A stretch of DNA of 39,923 nucleotides from Corallococcus carmarthensis (GTDB taxonomy: Bacteria > Myxococcota > Myxococcia > Myxococcales > Myxococcaceae), in contig NZ_RAWE01000073.1 of assembly GCF_003611695.1 (NCBI RefSeq), positions 1 through 39,923 of the forward strand. Direction: 5' to 3'. Below, in pieces: positions 34,842-39,923 of the stretch. The notes under the pieces were generated by a model. It did no database searches, was not told where the DNA came from, and worked only from the letters and a program-made list of their open reading frames with translations. Within the stretch, counting starts at the first letter, position 1. Each line of letters opens with the position of its first letter. The position numbers and the translations under genes are program-made.

Positions 34842-35771
34842 CTACTTCGCCAACGTGGGCATGAACTGACCGAAGCCCACCGACGCGACCTGTCCCGGCG
34901 CACCTTCCACCCCGTGCAGGAAGGTGTGCTGCTCCACGTGCACGGCTTCGTGGTAGTCGGGCGTGTCACCCTCCGCGGCCCAGTTCACACGGTCCATGCG
35001 GATGACGCGTGACGAATACGGCAGCAGCGTCGCCGGATCCGTCACCAGTTCCAGCTCCACGTGCGCGTACCGTCCTGGCGTCTCGTCCGTCTGTCCGACG
35101 GGCTCCCGCACGACCTTCAGCCTCGCGCACCGGGGCTCTGGATCGGCTTCGGAGCAGGGCACGCCTACGTCCAGCCGGAGGCGCTCCTCCGCGGAGACCT
35201 CCTCGGTCTTCTTGCGGCCCGTGCCCACGGACATCGTCGTCGCCACGACCTCCGTCCTCCCCGGCTTGAAGCGCGCCCCGTGCCAGCTGCCCACCCATTC
35301 GTTCCAGCGGTTGCGGGCGTCCTGTTCCAGGCCATTCGTGAGCGCCCTGGCCATCTGGGCCTTCTTCCGGGGGCTGACCGGCAGCGCGTCCAGCAGGTCC
35401 TGACCGGGGCCGTCCTCCAGCGGATCAATCCCCTGGAAGTCCCCCTGCGCGTCGATGATGGACGTGGCCAGCGGCTCCACGAACGCGGGGAAGGGGGCGT
35501 CGAGGATCTCCACATCCTGAACCACCAACCGCCGGCGGCCGTCCTCATCCACGGGACCGAGCCGCATCCCATACCGGCGCTGCGCCGTCATCCGGCCGCT
35601 CCAGTCCGTGCGCACATCCACCGTGTGCATCACCCGCATGGCTGTCTGCTCCGGCCAGCCGTAGCGCAGCGTCACCAGGTCTCCACCCTGTGCGCCTCCG
35701 AGCGTGGCGCAACCCAGGACTCCGGAGGACAACGCTGAGATGACCAGCCACGGGCGAGAAGAGGAAGCCAT
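34842..35771 (-). CDS. Predicted lipoprotein, possible SitB-like partner
   Basis: Exported lipoprotein of 309 residues. The signal ends in S-G-V-L-G-C with Cys-21. The mature part begins with beta-rich V-T-L-R-Y-G-W-P and contains many amphipathic strands and polar stretches, somewhat like DUF6263-type lipoproteins; no catalytic motif is seen. It precedes the toxin-like gene on the same strand by 22-49 bases. In M. xanthus, sit loci often have a lipoprotein gene (sitB) before sitA, so a helper role in toxin delivery is the working idea; homology to SitB was not tested. The GAAGGG before the ATG fits a weak ribosome binding site. Confidence 0.7.
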   Translation of the reverse strand: MASSSRPWLVISALSSGVLGCATLGGAQGGDLVTLRYGWPEQTAMRVMHTVDVRTDWSGRMTAQRRYGMRLGPVDEDGRRRLVVQDVEILDAPFPAFVEPLATSIIDAQGDFQGIDPLEDGPGQDLLDALPVSPRKKAQMARALTNGLEQDARNRWNEWVGSWHGARFKPGRTEVVATTMSVGTGRKKTEEVSAEERLRLDVGVPCSEADPEPRCARLKVVREPVGQTDETPGRYAHVELELVTDPATLLPYSSRVIRMDRVNWAAEGDTPDYHEAVHVEQHTFLHGVEGAPGQVASVGFGQFMPTLAK

Positions 35772-35847
35772 GTCCCTTCACGATAACAACGCCCGGCGGG
35801 CCGCGCGGCACGGCGTGAATCCCGGGCCGCGCGAACCGGACATTCGC

Positions 35848-36255
35848 TCAAGCCAGCGCCGCCGAGGTGCCACGCCGCAGGCCCGCGTACTCCAGCGCAG
35901 CGAACACCGCGACCGCCAACGCCTGCGCCGTGACGAACGCCACCCCGAGCCCCGTGGGCGCCGTCGGGCCGTGCGTCATCAGGAGCACGCTGTCCACCAC
36001 CCACAGCGCGTTCACCGCGACCACGAACCAAACGGGCCAGGAGGGCAGGGTGGCTCGCGACGCCAGGTACCCGAGCAGCAGCGCGAAGGGGAGGAGCCCC
36101 AGCCCCGCCGCTCGCAAGAGCCCCGGCTCCAGGCCCAGCAGCGGACCCAGGGGCCCCGCGGCCACCGCCATCAACAACCCCATGGCTCCGCTGGCGACGC
36201 CGTCCAGCAGCAGCGCGCGGCGCAACAGACTTCCCGACACGTTCTTGAGGCTCAT
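35848..36255 (-). CDS. Small four-helix membrane protein
   Basis: Inner-membrane protein of 135 residues with four hydrophobic helices at about 12-35, 43-65, 72-92 and 104-125. Residues are mostly Ala, Leu, Gly and Val, and there is an H-G-P-T-A-P-T-G loop between helices 3 and 4. No catalytic motif is seen; it resembles uncharacterised integral membrane proteins near XRE regulators. The ATG at 36255 is chosen over one 17 codons upstream because the extra residues are Pro/Arg-rich. It is divergent from the XRE gene (146 bases) and may be under its control. Confidence 0.75.
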   Translation of the reverse strand: MSLKNVSGSLLRRALLLDGVASGAMGLLMAVAAGPLGPLLGLEPGLLRAAGLGLLPFALLLGYLASRATLPSWPVWFVVAVNALWVVDSVLLMTHGPTAPTGLGVAFVTAQALAVAVFAALEYAGLRRGTSAALA

Positions 36256-36349
36256 GGCACACGGTTCCTTGCGAAGGAGTGGAAGCGGCGGAGGCCGTGA
36301 AGCCATCCGTCGTTGATGGACAAGATGCGAGCCGGCCCGCGCGGTGTCG

Positions 36350-36366
36350 ATTACCTCCGAGGGAAT
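36350..36366. promoter_or_regulatory. Near-palindrome upstream of XRE regulator, candidate operator
   Basis: ATTACCTC-C-GAGGGAAT matches as an inverted repeat in seven of eight positions around one centre base. It lies 35 bases before the regulator start and 94 bases upstream of the divergent membrane-protein start. The position suits a shared operator or autoregulatory site of the XRE/MmyB protein. Confidence 0.45.
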
Positions 36367-36401
36367 GGAAGCGCTGACGTGGCGCCCCTATCTTCCCGTC
36401 C

Positions 36402-37220
36402 ATGACGAGCCTTCAGCAGAGCCGTCCCGTGGGAGAGCTGCTGCGCGGCTGGCGTCAGCGGCGCGGGCTGAGCCAGATGGATCTCGCGCTGCGAGCGGAG
36501 GTCTCCACCCGGCACGTGAGCTTCCTGGAGACCGGCCGCTCCCAGCCCAGCCGCGAGATGCTGCTCCACCTGGCGGAGGAACTGGACGTGCCCCTGCGCG
36601 ATCGCAACGGCCTGCTGGTGGCGGCGGGCTTTGCCCCTGTCTTCTCCGAGCGCCCCCTGGAGGACCCCGCGCTCAACGCCACGCGCGAGGCCGTGGAGCT
36701 GGTGCTCGCCGGCCATGAGCCATACCCGGCGCTCGCGGTGGACCGGCACTGGACGCTCGTCACCGCGAACCGCGCGGTCGGCGTGCTGCTGTCGGACGTG
36801 GCACCAGAGATGCTCCAACCCCCCGTCAACGTCCTGCGCCTGAGCCTGCACCCGTCCGGGCTCGCGCCGCGCATCGAGAACCTGCGCCAGTGGCGCGACC
36901 ACGTCCTCACGCGGCTGCACCGTCAGGTGGACGTCACCGCGGACGCCACGCTCGCGGCGCTCCTGGAGGAGCTGAAGGGCTACCCGGTACCGGAGGCCGC
37001 CCCGGACGCGAAGGCGCGCGACTTCGCGGGCGTGGTGGTGCCCCTGCGCGTGCGCACGTCGCTGGGACGGTTGTCCCTGTTCAGCACCACCACCGTGTTC
37101 GGCACGCCCGTGGACATCACGCTCGCGGAGCTGGCCATCGAGTCGTTCTTCCCCGCGGACCCGGACACGGCGGAGGCACTGCGGCGGGCCGCCACGGAGC
37201 GGGCCCGCCAGGACACCTGA
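36402..37220 (+). CDS. XRE-family regulator with MmyB-like ligand domain
   Basis: Transcription factor of 272 residues. An N-terminal HTH (about 10-65) contains L-R-x-W-R-Q-R-R-G-L-S-Q-M-D-L-A-L-R-A-E-V-S-T-R-H-V-S-F-L-E-T-G-R-S-x-P-S. Residues about 95-262 are a MmyB-like PAS fold (Y-P-A-L-A-V-D-R-H-W-x-L-V-x-A-N, L-R-x-x-L-H-P-x-G-L-A, T-P-V-D-I-T-L-A-E-L-A-I-E-S-F-F-P-A-D). Family members bind fatty-acid-like ligands and repress or activate a neighbouring gene. The divergent membrane protein is the nearest target. The near-palindrome before the gene may be its operator. Confidence 0.92.
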   Translation: MTSLQQSRPVGELLRGWRQRRGLSQMDLALRAEVSTRHVSFLETGRSQPSREMLLHLAEELDVPLRDRNGLLVAAGFAPVFSERPLEDPALNATREAVELVLAGHEPYPALAVDRHWTLVTANRAVGVLLSDVAPEMLQPPVNVLRLSLHPSGLAPRIENLRQWRDHVLTRLHRQVDVTADATLAALLEELKGYPVPEAAPDAKARDFAGVVVPLRVRTSLGRLSLFSTTTVFGTPVDITLAELAIESFFPADPDTAEALRRAATERARQDT

Positions 37221-37224
37221 GGCG

Positions 37225-37788
37225 CTACGGCTTCAAGCGCACCGTGCGCAGCGCCGTGCCCCATGAGACGACCTGATCCAGGAGCGTGTTCACCTGCTTC
37301 TCCTTGTGCGGATCCGGCTTGAAGACGGTGTAATGCTCGAAGTCCGTGGCGAGGAACAGCTGCACCTGCGCGCGCACCGTGGCCAGTTGCAGCTCCGCGG
37401 CGACGAGGCGCAACTGCTCCACCGCTCGCACGCCGCCCGCGCTGCCGTAGCCCACGAAGCCGGCGGCCTTGTTGTTCCACTCGCCGTAGACGAAATCGAG
37501 CGCGTTCTTCAGCGCGCCGGACGTGCCGTGGTTGTACTCGGGCGTGACGAAGACGTAGGCGTCGTAGCCCGCCACCGTCGCGGCCCACTTCTGGGTGTGC
37601 GGCTGCGTGTACTTGCCCATGGACGGCGGGGTCGGCTCGTCCAGCAGGGGCAGCTGGAAGTCCTGGATGTCGACGATGTCGTACGTGGCGTCGCTGCGCT
37701 TCTTCGCGATGTCGTGGACCCAGCTGGCGACTTTGTCCGCCTTGCGGCCCGGCCGGGTGCTGCCAACGACGATGGCCACCTTGATCAT
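37225..37788 (-). CDS. NAD(P)H-dependent FMN reductase
   Basis: Flavodoxin-fold enzyme of 187 residues that reduces FMN or quinones with NAD(P)H. It keeps G-S-T-R-P-G-R as the FMN-phosphate loop (9-15), T-P-E-Y-N-H-G-T-S-G-A-L-K-N-A-L-D as the isoalloxazine loop, and G-Y-G-S-A-G-G near the middle. Similar proteins are YieF/ChrR-type quinone or chromate reductases and azoreductases; the exact substrate is not decided. The frame is open 40 codons upstream, but M-I-K-V-A-I-V-V-G-S is the true beta-1 start. It is convergent with the XRE gene (4 bases between stops) and separate from the TetR gene by 100 bases. Confidence 0.92.
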   Translation of the reverse strand: MIKVAIVVGSTRPGRKADKVASWVHDIAKKRSDATYDIVDIQDFQLPLLDEPTPPSMGKYTQPHTQKWAATVAGYDAYVFVTPEYNHGTSGALKNALDFVYGEWNNKAAGFVGYGSAGGVRAVEQLRLVAAELQLATVRAQVQLFLATDFEHYTVFKPDPHKEKQVNTLLDQVVSWGTALRTVRLKP

Positions 37789-37888
37789 GTGCGGGGAACT
37801 CCTGGGAAATGGGCGTGGAATCAGCGCCCGGCATCTTCTCCGCGTCCGCCCTGTGGCCAAGGGCGGTTCGCCGCACGTGTGTCCTGAT

Positions 37889-38533
37889 TCAACCAGAGCC
37901 CTGCGCACCCTTCATGGAAGGGGCGGAAGCCGCCAGGCCGTGCTGCACGAACGCCGACATCTGGGCCCCGGCCGCATCCAGATTGAACGTGTGATCCTCC
38001 AGCCATTGTCCCATCGTGCCGCAGAGGGTCATGACCAGGAGGAGGGCCATCGTCCGGGGGTCGACCTCGTGCCGGATCTGTCCCAGCGCGATGCCCTGGC
38101 GGATCCGCTGCTCGAAGGCGTGGAGCGTCTGCTGCTTCAGCGTCGCGATGTCAGGGGGAAGCGGCGGACCGGCACCCGGCTCGGACAGGACGATCCGCAA
38201 GGCGCAGAGCCGGGAGTGATCCGACGTCGGCTGTTGGAGGAAGCCTCCCAGCATCTTCAGGAGGGCGGGCAGGCCCTCCTCGATGCTGAAGGCCTCCATC
38301 GCGGTCCGGAACTCCGCTGCGACGTAGCGCATCAGCTCGCGCAGGAACTCCGCCTTGGAGCCGAAGTGATGCGCGGGCAGCCCCCGGCTGTAGCCGGCGG
38401 CCTTGCCGACCTCCGCGAGCGTCAGTGCGTCGGTCCCTCGCTCCGCGACGAGCCGTGCCCCGGCCGCAAGCATCCGGCGTGCGGCTTCGTCACGTCTTTC
38501 TTCCTGCGTCCTGCGTGTCCGCCGCTGCTTCAT
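37889..38533 (-). CDS. TetR-family transcriptional regulator
   Basis: Repressor of 214 residues. The N-terminal HTH (about 14-65) contains R-R-M-L-A-A-G-A-R-L-V-A-E-R-G, L-T-L-A-E-V-G-K-A-A-G-Y-S-R-G, and H-H-F-G-S-K-A-E-F-L. The C-terminal ligand domain (about 80-205) is all helical with a large hydrophobic core. It starts 18 bases after the quinone oxidoreductase stop on the same strand, so they form an operon, and it probably represses its own promoter in front of the oxidoreductase. Target ligand is unknown, perhaps a quinone or electrophile. Confidence 0.93.
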   Translation of the reverse strand: MKQRRTRRTQEERRDEAARRMLAAGARLVAERGTDALTLAEVGKAAGYSRGLPAHHFGSKAEFLRELMRYVAAEFRTAMEAFSIEEGLPALLKMLGGFLQQPTSDHSRLCALRIVLSEPGAGPPLPPDIATLKQQTLHAFEQRIRQGIALGQIRHEVDPRTMALLLVMTLCGTMGQWLEDHTFNLDAAGAQMSAFVQHGLAASAPSMKGAQGSG

Positions 38534-38551
38534 GTTCTTCCTGGGGGTGTT

Positions 38552-39496
38552 TCACACGAGCAGGACGATCTTGCCCGTGACCTGACCCTCTTCAAGCACC
38601 GCATGCGCCTGGGCTGCCTGCTCCAGGGGGAAGGTCTTCCCGACCCGAGGCACCAGCCGCCGGGTGACCGCCAGTTCGAACAGGGACTGTCCCACGGCGG
38701 ACTGCTCCGCCGGATCAATCGAATCAAGGCTCAGGAGCGAAAGCGTGGGGGAGTGGGCGAAGCCCGTCAGGAATCCTGTCCCGAAGTCGGGAGCGGGAAA
38801 CCCCGCGGCGACGCCATTCAGCACATAGCGCCCATTGGGACGCAGCTTCTGGAGGAAGGTCGCCAGCTGGGGGCCGGCCACCGGATCCACGATGACGTCG
38901 AACCCGCCCGGAAGCCCGCTGGCGGCCTGGCGATCCACGACGCTTTCAATGCCCAGCCCGGCCAGCGACGAAGCACGCGCCTCGGTGGTGATGGCCGTGA
39001 CCCGCGCGCCCTGTGACACCGCGAGCTGGACGACGCTCATCCCGATGCCACCGCCCGCGCCGCGAACCAGGACACGCTCCCCGGCCCGAAGCCCCGCGCG
39101 CAAGAGGGAGAACTGCGCCACGAGCGCATTGATGCCCAGGGCGATCGCCTCCACGGACGACAGGCCCGGCGGAATGGGAATGAGCTGGGCCGGTTCGGCC
39201 ACGACCTCTTCCGCGTAACCCCCGGTGCGGACCAGCGCGAAGACGTGCTTGCCGAGCCACTCGCGCGCGTCCTCCGAACCCACTCGGGTCACCTTGCCCG
39301 CGACCTCCGCACCTGGAACGAAGCCGGGCTGATCAAAGCCTGGGAACAGGCCGCGCCGTTGGAATGCGTCCACCAGTCCGACCCCCGCGGCCTCGACCGC
39401 GACGACGACCTGGCCGGCCTGGGGGACCCGCGCAGGGACCTCACCCGGCACCAGTCCTTCAGGCCCGCCCAACCGCTCGACCTTGACTGCTCTCAT
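38552..39496 (-). CDS. Zinc-independent quinone oxidoreductase, MDR family
   Basis: NADPH-dependent quinone or enone reductase of 314 residues. The N-terminal GroES-like domain contains G-x-V-x-V-x-V-E-A-A-G-V, F-V-P-G-A-E-V-A-G-K-V and G-G-Y-A-E-E-V. The Rossmann domain (about 125-265) has V-L-V-R-G-A-G-G-G-I-G-M-S-V-V-Q-L-A and A-I-T-T-E-A-R. The Cys/His ligands of zinc alcohol dehydrogenases are absent, as in QOR/zeta-crystallin. The ATG at 39496 follows GGGAGAG by six bases and gives the normal N-terminus; the longer open frame upstream is not coding. It forms an operon with the TetR gene. Confidence 0.92.
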   Translation of the reverse strand: MRAVKVERLGGPEGLVPGEVPARVPQAGQVVVAVEAAGVGLVDAFQRRGLFPGFDQPGFVPGAEVAGKVTRVGSEDAREWLGKHVFALVRTGGYAEEVVAEPAQLIPIPPGLSSVEAIALGINALVAQFSLLRAGLRAGERVLVRGAGGGIGMSVVQLAVSQGARVTAITTEARASSLAGLGIESVVDRQAASGLPGGFDVIVDPVAGPQLATFLQKLRPNGRYVLNGVAAGFPAPDFGTGFLTGFAHSPTLSLLSLDSIDPAEQSAVGQSLFELAVTRRLVPRVGKTFPLEQAAQAHAVLEEGQVTGKIVLLV

Positions 39497-39536
39497 TGCG
39501 CTCTCCCGACGCGGATGACTCCGCCTTCGAATTAAT

Positions 39537-39563
39537 ATTTGCTTGTCGTGCCAGCAAGTAAAT
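39537..39563 (-). promoter_or_regulatory. AT-rich promoter with imperfect inverted repeat, probable TetR site
   Basis: The stretch 39530-39563 is a clear AT island in a high-GC surrounding, 40-65 bases before the oxidoreductase start. On the minus strand TATTAAT can serve as -10. The region contains an imperfect inverted repeat (ATTT-x-GCTTG near 39537-39545; CAGCAAGTAAAT at 39552-39563; TTGCT/AGCAA is its exact core). This is a fitting autoregulatory TetR operator that overlaps the promoter. Confidence 0.5.
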
Positions 39564-39590
39564 GAGGCCATCAGGTCGTCCATGAGGTTC

Positions 39591-39609
39591 CCCCGGGACG
39601 CACCCGGGG
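39591..39609. repeat. Perfect 7-base inverted repeat
   Basis: CCCCGGG (39591-39597) and CCCGGGG (39603-39609) form a hairpin with a 5-base loop between the divergent oxidoreductase and the last gene. No T-tract follows. The role is unknown. The rest of the 232-base intergenic region shows no gene. Confidence 0.35.
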
Positions 39610-39728
39610 CGCGTTCAGTGCTTCCGCCCGGAAGATGGCGGAGGCCCTCCCGGTGGGTTAAGCGGACAGGCAACTTCCCCGGCTGCTTCCTTGCACCAGG
39701 GCAGCCCCTCCGATACCGATCGCCCACC

Positions 39729-39923
39729 GTGAACGACGACACGCCTGATTCCGCGCAGGAGCTGGCCGACGTGCTCCAGGACGTGCGCCGCCACCTCCTC
39801 TGGCAGGAGGAGAGCGCGGGCCGCACGCTGCTCGTCGACGCGAAGGTCGCCGCCGAGCTTCAGCAGCAGCGCGCCGCCGCCTCGTCCGTGCGCTCGATGA
39901 TCGCCCGGACCAAGGCCCCCGAG
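39729..39923 (+). CDS. 3'-truncated gene, possibly uracil-DNA glycosylase N-terminus
   Basis: A GTG at 39729 begins an open frame of at least 65 codons that runs off the window. The product starts V-N-D-D-T-P-D-S-A-Q-E-L-A-D-V-L and continues V-R-R-H-L-L-W-Q-E-E-S-A-G-R, a charged helical segment. From memory, many deltaproteobacterial family 4/5 uracil-DNA glycosylases start with a D-V-R-R-H-L-x-W-x-E-E-S-G-like helix before a long linker, so that is a possible identity. The catalytic domain is outside the window, so this is not secure. Confidence 0.55.
   Translation, partial: MNDDTPDSAQELADVLQDVRRHLLWQEESAGRTLLVDAKVAAELQQQRAAASSVRSMIARTKAPE

Overview
The window is high-GC DNA (about 70% in the lines I counted), almost fully coding, with strong third-position GC bias. 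Long antisense open frames come from that bias and not from genes. Gene content (FHA and PP2C signalling, many lipoproteins, PRISE-type reductase, SMI1/KNR4 immunity protein, a Sit-like lipoprotein toxin cassette) suggests a myxobacterium of the Myxococcaceae (Myxococcus/Corallococcus-like). This is inference; there is no rRNA or other marker gene in the window. No tRNA, rRNA, CRISPR array or intact transposase was seen.

Layout. (1) 1-5896, plus strand: a tripartite heavy-metal RND efflux operon, TolC-like outer-membrane factor (5' end cut by the window), His-rich lipoprotein adaptor, CusA/CzcA-type pump. (2) 6036-7937, minus: a VOC-fold protein and a GlcD-type FAD oxidase. (3) 8252-10344, plus: an OmpR-type response regulator and its histidine kinase, which overlap by ATGA. 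(4) 10336-20449, minus: a four-gene operon made of a 1759-residue lipoprotein multicopper oxidase, a YVTN beta-propeller protein, a tandem Sco1/SenC protein and a lipoprotein that fuses a c-type cytochrome to a type 1 periplasmic binding domain. (5) 20729-25136: an RluA-type pseudouridine synthase, small exported proteins, a 4-OT-like tautomerase and an FHA protein. (6) 25194-30834, plus: a PP2C phosphatase fused to a cyclic-nucleotide domain, a ten-repeat carboxypeptidase-regulatory-like surface protein and coaBC. (7) 30820-31571: a truncated SnoaL-like gene joined to a low-GC stretch with a small foreign-looking ORF. (8) 31572-33648: a divergent PRISE reductase and LysR regulator. (9) 33662-35771, minus: a lipoprotein, a lipoprotein with an HNH-like C-terminus and an SMI1/KNR4 protein, laid out like the SitB-SitA-SitI cassettes of Myxococcus xanthus. 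(10) 35848-39496: a membrane protein divergent from an XRE/MmyB regulator, an FMN reductase, and a quinone oxidoreductase-TetR pair. (11) 39729-end: the start of a gene that continues outside the window.

The two most interesting systems are the multicopper-oxidase operon and the Sit-like cassette. The oxidase is built from three two-domain cupredoxin units. Only one complete set of copper motifs remains, in permuted order: the motif 3/4 pair at residues 508-573 comes before the motif 1/2 pair at 855-956. Its operon partners could supply copper (Sco) and carry electrons (cytochrome c), so the set looks like a dedicated extracytoplasmic metal-oxidising or metal-handling module, with the adjacent convergent two-component system as a possible regulator. 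The Sit-like cassette has 60-65% GC in counted lines, lower than its surroundings, and its order lipoprotein / lipoprotein toxin / immunity fits kin-discrimination toxins that move by outer-membrane exchange.
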